Below are positions 34,106 through 47,090 of a stretch of DNA of 64,000 nucleotides, piece by piece; position 1 is the stretch's first letter, and every line of letters starts with the position of its first letter. The notes under the pieces are model-generated. The model did not search any database. It was not told the DNA's origin and worked only from the letters and a program-made list of their open reading frames with translations. The stretch spans positions 730,001 to 794,000 of the forward strand of contig JAODUP010000014.1 of NCBI GenBank assembly GCA_025642065.1, written 5' to 3'. The position numbers and the translations under genes are program-made. This stretch comes from Paralvinella palmiformis (lineage: Eukaryota > Annelida > Polychaeta > Terebellida > Alvinellidae).

Positions 34106-36031
34106 ATGAGGCCGAACAGGTGGTATGTATGATTGGTGTGAAGGGGTAATGTATAAGCTTCAACAATATATACCAGCTTTTAAGGCCCATGCTTCCCTCC
34201 AGTAACTGTGAAAACATATGATTCTCTGATGTGGCAATAATTTAAACAAGTTAGTTAATTTCAAGGTCTTTGCCACTAATGTATGAAGTAGAGAATCTAT
34301 AAAATTGTTGAATTAACGAAAATGTCTGCCCAAATGAAGTAACATTCTAGGAACAGATTTCAGGTTTTGCTCCTGATACACTGTCATGTGGTGCACATTC
34401 ATCAAACTCAAAGTTAGTGTAATCCTTAGCAGTATTTCTCATTTGTGTTAAATAGAAGGAATTGAAAAATAGATCTACATCCTAAATACATTGTCCAAGA
34501 CTTACTTACTTAAGCCGAGATTTGGTATGCATTATGCGAATCCGACAAAAAATGGAAAACATGTAAACATACGAATGTGATTCCACATGTGCGACTGTGT
34601 ATGTAATTTGCAAATGTGATAAAATGGATCACTCCATGTAGCGATTGGTGCGCATCGTACAGTTGAATCCAGAATTTTATGACCTGCTTGTAAAATTCTG
34701 GATTCAACCTTCCAGGCAAGGCAGGCAGGCTTTCCTAAGAAAAATAGGTCAGAAGGTGAGAGGGGTGTCCGAAACACATGGATACTGATGGATGAATGTT
34801 GTTTAACGACACATCGGCACAATTTAGGCCATTCAGTGTCCTCCACATGGATACTGCAATGTCGCATATGCTACTGCAATGTCACATATGCATTTGGATT
34901 CGCATGCCGCATTACCCATACAATGTATATGGAATTTCGGCTTTAGGTTTAAATTGGTAGATACTGGACGTAGGTTGTTAGTCCTGTGTGTCCAGACTCT
35001 CATCTGATTTACAACAGAACTTTACATATATGTATGTTCATAATTGGCTTTGAATCTCGGAGCAAAAACCAGATCCTTATCCCACCAATGTTTATCTAGT
35101 CTTCAATGATTTGAGCTCCGAGAAGTTCAGTATTTATAACAAACAGATCCAGAGTCTACTATAACGAAGGAACTTTACGACGAGTTACAATGCTAAGAGT
35201 AAGACAAAGTAGACACTACTGAAATTTTCTTCTAGGATGATTGTAGATATCTAATTAATACGTCGATAATTAATTCATGATTAGATTAAGCATATTGTAG
35301 TCTGAATTTCACGTAAAAGTACATGTACAAATGAACAATAGAGCTCTGTAGATGCATGGTAGTCATAGTGACTGAGATGGCTTTGGTCATTTCCTCATTG
35401 GCTATTATTAGTGTTGTTTGTGGTCATAACTATAGTAATGATCTGATGAGTTTCAAGTGTCTGTTTTGAATTTATCCAAAATTGAATAAAATGGGCCAAA
35501 CAAGATATAATTTGTTTCAGAGCCTTTATTGCCTGTGAAAACCATATCACAGTGGATATAGACAAAGAACATAAGCTGCCAGCAAAAATTTAAAAGATTA
35601 CAAATATAAACTCTGTGTTGGGGACAACATTCTGCCCGACCCTTCACCCTTGAGCACGGCTGGTTTGGGGGAGCTGAACAAAAGCCATGGCCCAGCCTGT
35701 GCATAAATGATATTGCTGACTATTTAAAAGATAAATCCCCTAAGGAGTTATATCAATAAAATATGGTGGGTTCTAGATAAGTGTGTAACTTATTGGGGTC
35801 TGCCCTTTTCCATCTGTACTGGCACTCACAAAGGATCACTCATTGCACCCGGAAATGGGTAAAGCCTGTATTAAGGTGTAAAATTAGCAAGATTGAGTTA
35901 CATTTCACACATTTGTATGATGTAATGTATTTACATTATTAAAGCAAACTTATCTTTTTAATATATTGTAAATGAGTCAAAATCAATATAAATTGTTACT
36001 ATTGATACATTAATGCCCAAGGACTGTTGCA
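34106..36031. other. Non-coding stretch with a hairpin
   Basis: Apart from the 17-bp hairpin at 34663, and GTTGTTTAACGACACATCGG near 34799 which resembles a dispersed molluscan-type repeat, no feature is recognised. Confidence 0.45.
34663..34707. repeat. Perfect hairpin, 17-bp arms
   Basis: TTGAATCCAGAATTTTA (34663-34679) and its exact complement (34691-34707) around an 11-nt loop. Confidence 0.92.
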
Positions 36032-37070
36032 TGTTTATCATCACATCACTTAGACTTAGTCACAATTTAAATTTAGGCTTGGTGTTTAATCGACTTGATT
36101 TGAAGCTTGACGTTTCTGTGATGACAGTGAATATAGTGATCTACTTTACTTACCATGGCCCTGTGTAAAAGATCCCTTAACAACTAAATATAGCTGATAG
36201 ATCTATACACTACTGAGTTCCGAACATATATCTGATGTATCCAAATATCCAAGTTAAATTACCAGAGAGCTTAAATAAATAGCCTTCGAAATTACTTCTC
36301 AGTTGGTTTACGGGATTCCCCGAATTCTTAGCGTGACGTCATTAGTCATTGCTAAAATCGGCCAATTATATATAGCGTACGATTTTATCGGCTACAAAAC
36401 ATCTCGGCCACCTAGACAATTTGACCCCGAGCCGAGATGTGTCGTGGCAAGATACGCCGATCAGTCTCAGCACGGGTCTCATTCGAGACAAGCGTAAAAG
36501 ACGCGTTACGCGCGGACTTTAAATATTGCTGATGTGGAGGGATATATATATATATATATATATTAGCGGACTGGCGGACTGGCTAGCTAGGGTGTCAATT
36601 TGCCCGATGGCAAGTGGGCCCCTGATGAAGTGGGATTAGACAATATGTTTAAAATTGTTAGTGACCTTTTAATAGCTTACAATATAATACAAGTTCTATG
36701 ATATTTTATGATCAGTATATCCTCTGTTTATGCCCCACTGATAACTTGTTTGTTTTTAATGTGATGTTATGTAAAATGACCTGCCTGATGTTGTGCATAA
36801 CCTCTTTTTTTACTGTGATAATTAGCTACTTGTATTATATGGACTGAGAGTCTGAAATACAGATTTATTATTATTATATATTCGGGTGCCCCTTCTTTTG
36901 GCCATACTTCACACTCCCAAGGTGGAATACTCAGCTCAGGGGTAGTGTCTAGTTGCCTAAGCCTGTTTGTAAGTTTTACAGATATTGAATTGCTATTTTA
37001 TAAAACAAATATACTTTTTCGACGCTAATTATTATTTAAAAATATATAATAACTACTTATCACTAAAATG
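36032..37070. repeat. Direct duplication, copy 1
   Basis: About 1.04 kb nearly identical to 37713-38792. Contains a CRE palindrome TGACGTCA (about 36334), a hairpin CATCTCGGC...GCCGAGATG (about 36398-36437) and an (AT)n run. Compared with copy 2 it has an extra TTAC and lacks a segment of about 48 bp. Ends are not LTR-like in an obvious way. Confidence 0.95.
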
Positions 37071-37712
37071 GCCACAAAATTGAAATAAGTTTAATTTCTA
37101 AATGGGCATAACTGGCAAGGTTACCAGGGGCATTTCATAATTATTTTAACTTTTTTGGGTAATAATAATGTCCATAAAAATGCATTCAACGTAAACAGTT
37201 AATTCAGGTACTATTGCATCTGATGAATATTACTCTTTCAAAAGGCAGTCACTATGATTCAGGTAGACAGAAATTGCAAAATAATTATATCACAAACATG
37301 TGCATAATGACATTAGTGATTTTAGTTAAGTTCACATTAATGTAAATAATACATAGCATAATTTTCATACTTAATGTTTCAAATCAAAGTGACCTAATCC
37401 ACAGGGATTCTGGTTTAAAATGATAACTGACCAATTTCTATGGACATAATTATAAATTCATTCTGGGAGGAAAATAGCTATAAAAACAAATGGAAATAAA
37501 CTGAAAACACTATTCTATTTATGGTGAAAGTATTCTGAAAGTATGAGTGCTTTATGAATGTACTCAAGTACAAGTACTTCCTGTTATGATCACACGAGTA
37601 CTAGTCGGAGTACATCCGAGTACTTCAAATTGTGTACTTCAGTACATCAGTCTCAACCCTGGTTGAGATGTGTTCTAATCTATGCCAGCCATGCATGATT
37701 AGCAAACAGTTT

Positions 37713-38792
37713 TGTTTATCATCACATCACTTAGACTTAGTCACAATTTAAATTTAGGCTTGGTGTTTAATCGACTTGATTTGAAGATTGACGTATCTGT
37801 GATGACAGTGAATATAGTGATCTACTTACCATGGCCCTGTCACCTGTGTATATTTTTAGTATACCGATGAAATATGTCTGTGAGACTGAAAAGATCCCTT
37901 AACAACTAAATATAGCTGATAGATCTATACACTACTGAGTTCCGAACATATATCTGATGTATCCAAATATCCAAGTTAAATTACCAGAGAGCTTAAATAA
38001 ATAGCCTTCGAAATTACTTCTCAGTTGGTTTACGGGATTCCCGACATTCTTAGCGTGACGTCATTAGTCATTGCTAAAATCGGCCAATTATATATAGCGT
38101 ACGATTTTATCGGCTACAAAACATCTCGGCCACCTAGACAATTTGACCCCGAGCCGAGATGTGTGGTGGCAAGATACGCCGATCAGTCTTAGCACGGGTC
38201 TCATTCGAGACAAGCGTAAAAGACGCGTTACGCGCGGACTTTAAATATTGCTGATGTGGAGGGATATATATATATATATATATATTAGCGGACTGGCGGA
38301 CTGGCTAGCTAGGGTGTCAATTTGCCCGATGGCAAGTGGGCCCCTGATGAAGTGGGATTAGACAATATGTTTAAAATTGTTAGTGACCTTCTAATAGCTT
38401 ACAATATAATACAAGTTCTATGATATTTTATGATCAGTATATCCTCTGTTTATGCCCCACTGATAACTTGTTTGTTTTTAATGTGATTTTATGTAAAATG
38501 ACCTGCCTGATGTTGTGCATAACCTCTTTTTTTACTGTGATAATTAGCTACTTGTATTATATGGACTGAGAGTCTGAAATACAGATTTATTATTATTATA
38601 TATTCGGGTGCCCCTTCTTTTGGCCATACTTCACACTCCCAAGGTGGAATACTCAGCTCAGGGGTAGTGTCTAGTTGCCTAAGCCTGTTTGTAAGTTTTA
38701 CAGATATTGAATTGCTATTTTATAAAACAAATATACTTTTTCGACGCTAATTATTATTTAAAAATATATAATAACTACTTATCACTAAAATG
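37713..38792. repeat. Direct duplication, copy 2
   Basis: Differs from copy 1 by only a handful of substitutions plus the indels, so the duplication is recent. The 642 bp between the copies are not duplicated. Sequence just beyond both copies is weakly similar too (TTCTAAATGG, CTGGCA), suggesting the block may belong to an older dispersed family. Confidence 0.95.
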
Positions 38793-39620
38793 ACACACAC
38801 AATTACAAATACAGTAATTTTCTAAATGGTCATAATCTGGCAGAGATGTTACCAGGTGAGCTTAGCGACTGATTGGATTTCTAAACTTATCCTTCTGGAC
38901 TCTAAGGTCCAATCTATCCGTAGTTAGCGTCCTAAAACTGGTGTGTGAGGAAGAATACAATTTTAAGTAGTGGCGGCAAAATTTTACTTTTGTTTCAAAA
39001 GATGTGAACACTTTATCAGTGTTGAGAGCTTTTGACTTTCCGAATAGAAGCAGGTAATACATTAATTAATATTTGTTTCCGGTAATTCCTAGAATAGCTG
39101 GCGCCTTTCTAATACGAAACGTACACACAACACATTTATGCTATCGGGTAGGAAATGTTTCACTTGGTAAGATGTTTGAAGCGATTTTAGTTTCATGCTA
39201 TATAATTAAATTTAAAGTTAATATTGGAAAATAATTGTATTTGCTTTGGGACAATATGATGTCAGAAGGAGAAAAATATCGTAAGCCTACCAGAGAACAA
39301 TTAAAGGCGTACGGGCTTATATGAATTTACCCTTCTTTCGATAATATTAGGTTAATTTTGCTAAATTCCCAGATGACCGGACCGCTGTTTTCTAGTACGT
39401 TATTTTTTCCTGTGACGTCATATGGTCGTATAGGAAATAACGATGATATGAGCTGTGAAACTGTGAAACTGTAAATAAAGAAGTCATTTCATAGCCTGGT
39501 CACTTCACAGCCTACAATTTACGATCACTTCACAGCCGATCAGAAAATAATTGAACGTGGATTAGTTCATTTCACAGCCTATTTTCTTTTGTGTGTGCAT
39601 TTTTCAGAATTTTTAAAATG

Positions 39621-39666
<46 letters not shown>

Positions 39667-40430
39667 TAAGTATATGCATGAACATACTTTTCATCCTGTC
39701 AATTTATCATCAATTACCATACACAACAGTCACAAGATGCCATGGTCCGTTCGTTTTTATTTATTTGGATATATACATATACAGCTATTATAACGCAACC
39801 ATAACACAATTCATTACAAACTTTCCACCAAATATTCATCATGTCCGTTTATCACATATTAACTAAAATTTATGAATAATTTTATTTAGAGTCTACACCT
39901 CAACAATATAGACCAATCCCAACTGAGAACAACGAATATACATGGAATATTAGTGTTTGCGTTAACATGTTAGAGATAGAGAAATTAATATTTTGTAATT
40001 ATTAACCCATCTTTTATTTCTGTCAATAGCAAAAATAGCAAAAATTAATGTTTCTACCACTATTTGAGGTATTTAAAATAATTTCATAACACTGAAATAT
40101 GGATGCAGGTGATCATGTAAATACTCAGCTACTTAATGTAATTAGGGAAACATGATCTGATTATTGTAATATAATTTTATAAGTCCAATTATATTATTAA
40201 CAATAACAAACCCCCATAACGTCTTCATTGGGTTTAGTACATGTAACTGTAAGCTTATGTATATCTTACATAGTCATTTTGTGATTAATAGGTTGATACT
40301 GCTCAATAAAATTTAATAAGAATTTGTCTGAAACAACTATAGATCTAGATAGATCTTCGACCTATTGCTTGGGTCAAGTTCAAATTGTTATGCTTATTTT
40401 TAAAAATCCTTTATTTAAAAAAGCCAGATC
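38793..40430. other. Non-coding stretch with (AT)n
   Basis: Four repeats of a (T)TTCA(C/T)AGCC motif at about 39487-39580 and an (AT)n tract at 39625-39664. No gene recognised. Confidence 0.5.
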
Positions 40431-40440
40431 ATATCTCATT

Positions 40441-40545
40441 TTACACTATCTTTCTTTTTATTTCGGGAAACGAAAAGAAATGTCTTTCTTTGTATAAACC
40501 TTTCCGGTTACTGCAGCCGAAAGCGGCACAGAATGAACCACTGCC
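40441..40545 (-). pseudogene. THAP zinc-finger N-terminal fragment
   Basis: Minus strand reads SFCAAFGCSNRKGLYKE then HFFSFPEIKRK, the C-x4-C and HxFP start of a THAP domain. No ATG at the expected place and no second half (C-x2-H) downstream were found, so it is a relic or an isolated exon of an uncertain gene. Confidence 0.5.
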
Positions 40546-40809
40546 CGTTAATGCTATGTAAATAAGGTAACTCTCCGTGACAAGCCGTCTCCAGCCGCTA
40601 GGATCGGTGCGCTCCTTCAATTCAAAATGTCTTCCCATGTTAAAACGTCAAGTAACACGTCTTGTTATAAACAGTCTTTGCTTGTATGGTGGGCGACCCG
40701 TTTCGCAATCTCCTGATTCAGCACAGCATTGGCACGATCAGATAATGATAAATTTGATCGTGCTTCAATTTTTTAAAGTATGAATTTAGTATTTTCGCAT
40801 GTGTTTGTA

Positions 40810-40843
<34 letters not shown>

Positions 40844-40844
40844 T

Positions 40845-40957
40845 AATTTCTGAAAACAGGATATTTTTGAAGTTGTTGAATCGGTCAGATTCGAAATGGG
40901 AAGAGGACCGTTTCAACAACTTCAAATAATTTACTGTTTTCAGAATTTATTTGTTCA
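40845..40957. repeat. Imperfect inverted repeat, about 35-bp arms
   Basis: AATTTCTGAAAACAG and TTTGAAGTTGTTGAA on the left are mirrored by CAACAACTTCAAA and CTGTTTTCAGAATTT on the right. It follows an (AT)n tract and may be a MITE. Confidence 0.7.
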
Positions 40958-41229
40958 TATATCTATATAATTTAGTCTATATAATTTATGTTCAATTAAT
41001 TTTAAAAACAACATATAATTTTGTTAGATAACTGACCAATAATACCGAAAATTTTGAAATAACCACGCGACATTTCGTTGGCACATAGTTGCTAAACGGA
41101 CAGGCATTCTTAAAACCATACCGGTTGCGAAACGGGTCTGCCCCGTTTCGAAACGTCCCCGATTGTCAAAATAGTGCGTAACCTATACTGATCAGTTGTA
41201 TTTTAAATGTTTGTCTGAAATTTGGAATT

Positions 41230-42090
41230 GTGCAGGAACATTTTAGAAAGCGACCTTTAGTGAAAAAATCCAATAGTGATTTAACTTTGCAAAAGAATTA
41301 TCGCCCAGTCGCAATTTCGACTACGCTCTCTAAATTATTGGAAACTATAATTTGATGAAGCACCGATCACCAGTTCCATGGGACACAGTTTGGATTTGCA
41401 CAAGGTCGTGGAATGCAGATGGCAATAACATTAGCAAATGATATCCTTAGATACAGTAAATCCAAAGGATCAAATGTTTATGTATGTTCGTTCATTGGAT
41501 GCCGAAGGTGCCTTTGACGTAATTCCACACAGCATATTATTTCGGAAAGCTGCAGATATAATCCCAGACCAACTGTAGAGACTTTTATATGGTTAAGTGA
41601 TCTTATACTGGTTAAGCGATCTTAGTGTTTATATCAGATCGAACATTAGTCTTAGTGAATGTAGGTAAATGTGTTAAAGGGAACGCGCCAAGGTAGACTA
41701 TCTTCCCCATTTCTTTTTAATCTCATTTCGCAAGATCTTATTCTTATATTAGATTCTATCATTGGGGTATTTTGATCAACGACTTGCCATATAAGGTTTT
41801 CGTTTATGCTGCTGATTTGCCTTTGACTAGTACCATAGGACTGAAAACACTGATAGACAAGGCAAATGAATATATAGTGTCACACGGACTCGTATGTAAT
41901 CCAACAAAGACCCAGTGGGCCACATTTGGAAAGAGTTCCTACACAGATAAGTGGTATTTGAATAGCCCAAAATGCAATGAATTGCTGGAGAAATGCCAGA
42001 CTAAACATCTCAAGGCAGCTCTACCACTAAAGCCATTCTGCAGAAATACGCCATTGTTATAAGCCATGAACATCAAGCACAGTTCACAGA
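41230..42090 (+). pseudogene. Non-LTR retrotransposon reverse transcriptase relic
   Basis: Frames in succession give NYRPVAISTTLSKLLE, FGFAQGRGMQMAITLANDI, VCSFIGCRRCL/LDAEGAFD and NDLPYKVFVYAADLPL, the order of LINE RT motifs. Several stops and frameshifts break it, and the catalytic YADD reads YAAD. Dead copy. Confidence 0.8.
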
Positions 42091-42542
42091 CGGCCAGTGC
42101 CAACAAAAAGGATATATTAAATTATTTTATGAAGAGTAGCACAAACGTTTTGTTCACGATGACCAGTATTCCCGCGCGACCAAACGCAACATATTTCCTG
42201 CAAATGACAATGGCCAATAGTCGACAGTGTAAGGCAAACAAATACTAGTCAACGGATTTTATAATCCTTATTTACTCAATTAATTTAATTAAAGTCCTTT
42301 TTGATACTGTACTGCAATTCTACATTTTAATGTCTTACTTATTATGTATTTTTATATTTTACTCTCTTGTTCGGAGGCTTGAATAATTTAATAATTTATT
42401 TATTTAATATAAACTGAGAATATTTACTTGTCATCTTATTTGGCCACGCCCTATCCCAGAATATAGTTCCTGCACTATCATATTAATACTTCCTATAATT
42501 GTACATAAACGATAATGGTTTCAATATGGCTACTGGTATTAA

Positions 42543-42545
<3 letters not shown>

Positions 42546-42606
<61 letters not shown>
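42546..42606. repeat. (AT)n microsatellite
   Basis: Pure AT tract of 61 bp between the LINE and gypsy relics. Confidence 0.98.
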
Positions 42607-42608
<2 letters not shown>

Positions 42609-42913
42609 CATTCCTTTCCTTCTAGGCTTAAAATATAAATCCTTGATAATTTACTGAATTAATGCTTTTGTATACTAACATTGTTAATTTAATTTCACAT
42701 TAAAAGATCATATTCTATTGTGATGCAAATTCCAAATGTATGTTCAACTGGAACAGCACATGGTATCTTCATACTAAAATAACACTAATATATCTGCCGT
42801 ATCACTGAAATATCTCTGCACTTAGAGATTCAATTTGTCAGGTTGTTTTGGATGTATAGTAGATCTGTGAACAAGAATTGGTGGCTTGACAGGTTTTGGA
42901 TCGGTCTCTTTTC

Positions 42914-44010
42914 TCAGTTACAAGAAGAATAGAAAAGGTTAATCAAAAACACATTTTCTGCAGGGACAGGCGTAGATTCAGGTTTAATAACTTGCGGATG
43001 TCTGCCCGAAATATAGTTGAATGTATAGTTTTCGGGACAAAGAATTAAGGCGCATGTCTGTATACGAGCGGAAGCCATTGTTAGAATTCCTTTAGATTCA
43101 CCAAACAGTGTTTGTTGTGGCTTATGGTCATTTGCAATGCAAAATGTTCTACCGATCAAATAAGAGTTGAACATTTTAAACGCCCAAAAGTACAGATAGT
43201 GCTTCTTTTTCAATTTGAGAATCCGTTTTCTCAGCAGAGTTCACAGTTCTAGAAGTGAATGGTACAGGTTTCTCTGTTCGATCAGGAATTTTGTCTGATA
43301 ATACAGGTCCAATGCAATGCTGTGAAGCATCACAAGCCAAAATGGATTCTTTATTGGCATCTTAATGCACCAAATATTTGTAGGACAGAAGCATTTTTTT
43401 CGACTCGGAAAATGCTTTTTCTTGGTAATCATTCCATCGCCATTTTGCATCTTTTCTCAACAAGACATGTAAGGGAGCCAAGCAGTGGATAAGTTAGGAA
43501 AACATTTCGCATAATAATTCAGAAGACCAAGATATGACTTAAGTTCGGTTACATTGGTAGGCGAAGGAACATCTGTGGTAGCTTCGACTTTGTCCTGAAT
43601 CGGATGAAGTTCTTCTGCATCATTTTTGTGACTCAGATACACTACCTCTCTTGCTTGAAAAGTACACTTATCCTGCCTAACGTGAAAACATGCACCAGAA
43701 AGTCTATCGAAAACACCCGACGTGCACCATCTTCATCATAGATTAGAATGCCATCCTGATATCCACATGTCATTGGAGTCCCCTGAAGGCTATTATCCAT
43801 ACATCTTTGAAATATTTTAGCAAAATGAAGTACTTTACATCAGAAGGAAGTTGAAGGTGTGCAGTTTTGAGATCAATGTTTGTGAAAGTTTTACCTCCAG
43901 ATACTGTGGCATAAAAACCTTTACTCTTCGGGATTGGATAGGAGTCAAGTTTAGAAACTCGATTTATGATGACCTTTTTAATCACCAAAGATACTAACTG
44001 TTCCATCTTC
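42914..44010 (-). pseudogene. Ty3/gypsy retrotransposon pol relic
   Basis: In minus-strand order: RT start LDSYPIPK...GGKTFTNIDLKTAHLQLP (about 43840-44006), RT end NVTELKSYLGLLNYYAK (about 43500-43600), then RNase H-like DHKPQQTLFGESKG and MASARIQTCAL (about 42960-43150). Frames are interrupted and the RT YxDD region is disrupted. No LTRs were found. Confidence 0.82.
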
Positions 44011-44677
44011 TTTCAATTAGAGTTGCCCAATCACTGTACTTAACTGGTTCAATGATTCTTTCTTTCATCTGTCTTTCCAATACAAGCTCCACTTTTGCAC
44101 GCACTGCCTAAGGCACTGGTCGTGGTTTAAAGAATTTGGGTTGCACATTTTGATTGACGTTTAAACAATGAGTATACTCCGGAAAACGACGAGCTCCTCA
44201 ATACGTTTCTGCAAAACTAACGTGTATAATGACATATGCATGTACATTTAACACAAATTATATATCTTGGAGTTTAAATTCAGCTCGCTAAACGAAAATC
44301 AAAACTAATTACTATTAATGGAGGATGATATAAAAAAATTGAAAATTGAGTTAAGCGGAGAACAGAATCGAGCAAATCGTACCATTACAAGTCGTCTCAG
44401 TCCCTTTCAGATTGGTCCACTGTGAAGAATATTGCGTGTAATGGGAAACCTAAAGTGCTTACTTGGAAAAATAACACACTATACCGTAGGAATAATGTAA
44501 TGACCGCTTGTGGAAGTATCAGGGTATGTGTATAGGTCTACGTGTGTATATATGTGTGGAGATGGAGTTTCTATTTATATATTTAGATTCAAGAATGTAT
44601 AGATTTATTTATGTATAGTTTTATGGAGGTATTGGTTTTACAGGATGTTTAGTTGTTGATACTCTGAGCCAATGCCA

Positions 44678-44679
<2 letters not shown>

Positions 44680-44730
<51 letters not shown>
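44680..44730. repeat. (AT)n microsatellite
   Basis: Pure AT tract of 51 bp. Confidence 0.98.
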
Positions 44731-44731
<1 letters not shown>

Positions 44732-44732
<1 letters not shown>

Positions 44733-46110
44733 TAAAACACACATACTCCCGTGTGTCGTCTGTATTAAATACGTTTACAGATGAGCTCGCAGTTGTACCG
44801 TTCTTTGAGTTAATTGTTGTCTTTAAAGATTATTTTGACGACGAAATGCTCAAATTAATATATAGAATGACTAGATTTACAGTTTATATAAGGAATTATA
44901 TATTTGTGAGTAGGATGGAAATTGATAAAGAATTGCTTTAACATGCTTTGTTATTATGTGTCGCCACCTGACGAGGATAGTATTAAATAAAGAATGCCAG
45001 GCCGCAATACGTTGATTGTCTATGGTTCTGATCGAATATCTCGTTATATAAGTGTCTATAAGTCAGTACGATTGACACACCACACTAAAATCGCAAATTT
45101 ATAAACACTTCTAGTTAATACATATATTTCAGTGACAGCAAGTGTTTTTTTTCAGTTGCTGCCCCTGCTCTTTGGAATTCACTCTCTGGACATGTTAAGT
45201 CAACAAATAGCATTTCAGACTTGCTTATCCTTCCTAAGTTTCCATTCCATCTGATCATTTGTTGATGGACTTTGCATTGTACCTGGACTATGAGATTGCC
45301 CAAACCCCTGGACTAGGTGCGCCACCTGAACGAGGATATTGGCGCAATAGAAGTTTTGTAATTATTATTGTTATTGTAATTTAGCAATAATATATTTCTC
45401 AATAATTATTTGATAACTTAAGTGAAGTCATATTAAAGTGTTTCAAATAACAAGCTGAACTATTTTGTTAAATCATCTGGCATCCCAGTTGACGAATTGA
45501 ACTGTTTTAGACAAGACAGAAATTGGATACCGAAAAAAGTAAGTTGAATACATTTATATAATAAGTATCGATGTTTAGAGGGCATGTACACAGTTTTAAA
45601 AGTTACTCTATACCAATATATTTTATACTCCTAGGATTATTGGAAATTTTGCAACCTGAATCACCTGTATTGAATTTGGCATGCATTTTGTTTGATCTTT
45701 TTCCAATCTAAACTTTAATTATCTTAATTACATATAAATTTAGATAATTTTAAGTGTTTACAATGTAGATAACGTTGATGCTATTAGGATTGGCAATAGA
45801 GAAGTAGATCTACAATTTATACTGTGTTTTCTGTATACTGGTGTGACGTAAGATGGGGATAAGCTGTTATTAAAGATTGAATTATTCCCTTTAAGGAACT
45901 CTAGTGTTTCTAAGACACTGTTCTGTTCATCTAAAGTCGTATTTTATATTCGGTTCTAAATAAGTACGTCAACAAATTCAATACCTTGAATTACTACTAT
46001 TTAGTGAATATTTTACTTACTATAGTATTGTTAAAATGTTTTATCAGCTAGCAAGCCAAGTATTGGGGCTGTTTAAATTAAAGGCAAGCTCTAACTAGTA
46101 TTGTAGGACG
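44732..46110. other. Non-coding stretch, nothing recognised
   Basis: Short open frames on both strands without family features. GCCACCTGACGAGG and GCCACCTGAACGAGG near 44955 and 45322 are similar to each other. Confidence 0.45.
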
Positions 46111-46141
46111 TCTCTCTCTCTCTCTCTCTCTCCCTCTCTCC

Positions 46142-46191
<50 letters not shown>
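46111..46191. repeat. (CT)n microsatellite
   Basis: About 80 bp of CT repeats with a few CCT interruptions. Confidence 0.97.
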
Positions 46192-46193
<2 letters not shown>

Positions 46194-46715
46194 GTTTTAT
46201 AATAATTCTAGTCCCTTCTTGAATCATAGTTGGTATGCACGTCTGGACTTGGAACGTCAACATAGACCACTTAGAATTTGTGGTCAAAACTAATAATTTT
46301 GCATGTTAGGTGACGTTATGATATCTTTGTTTATCGATATATAATTATTTCTATGACTTCTCAGTGGCGACATTTTATATGAGAAGTTCATGTTGACGTT
46401 GAAAATTACATGAATGTTGACATGGTGATTCCATTGACGCCTGATGTTTATATTTAAACCGGCAACGTAACTTTCACAACATTGCGCAACACCATCGCTG
46501 CCTGAAATACCTGACACTTGTCCTTCTGGAATCATTCAGGATTCATGCCGCCCCTCGGCTCAGGACATAATGGACACGTAGATAAGAAATATTAGTCTTT
46601 AAACGTAGAGGACAGGAGAAACGAACTATATGGAATCCCCTTAATATTTATACTGTAGACCACTTTGAAGAAGGGACGTAATTTGTAATAACAGCCCCCG
46701 ACGAAATGGCCATTC

Positions 46716-47090
46716 TGTGTTTTGTTTTGTTGTTCGGGGAGAATCCCAGGCTGTCGCTTATTCAGCACAGCCTCTATGTTGGAGTGGTTGAGAAATCTCC
46801 TCCCACCACCACTCACAGGGGAGCACTACGGGAAGGTGGAGCCGAAATACCCTGAGGGTGGTCACTGCCAGAGTGTTTTACGTCCTCAGGGGTTTTTAAC
46901 GTCACCCTTTATTTTTAATAATTCAGTGGAGACGGCAGCGCCATTTAACGTGGTCAACCACCCACGATGTTGTGAGCCGAGAAATTAATCTCTGGAAAAG
47001 TTTCGACCTCTTGCTGGGATCGAACCTGTGACCCTTGGTACCAAGTGCCCCGTGCTTAACCGCTAGGCCACCGGAGCTCACTGTGGTGGA
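46716..47090 (-). repeat. tRNA-derived SINE, family C
   Basis: The minus strand begins with a tRNA-like head (GGTGGCCTAGCGGTTAAG and CAGGTTCGATCCC) and ends with an AACAAAAC-type tail. Its 3' part is shared with 23086-23140. Confidence 0.78.

Noticed and set aside
36303..36497. 64-codon open frame in the duplicated block
   Set aside because: Altered between the two copies, no family features; base composition explains it.
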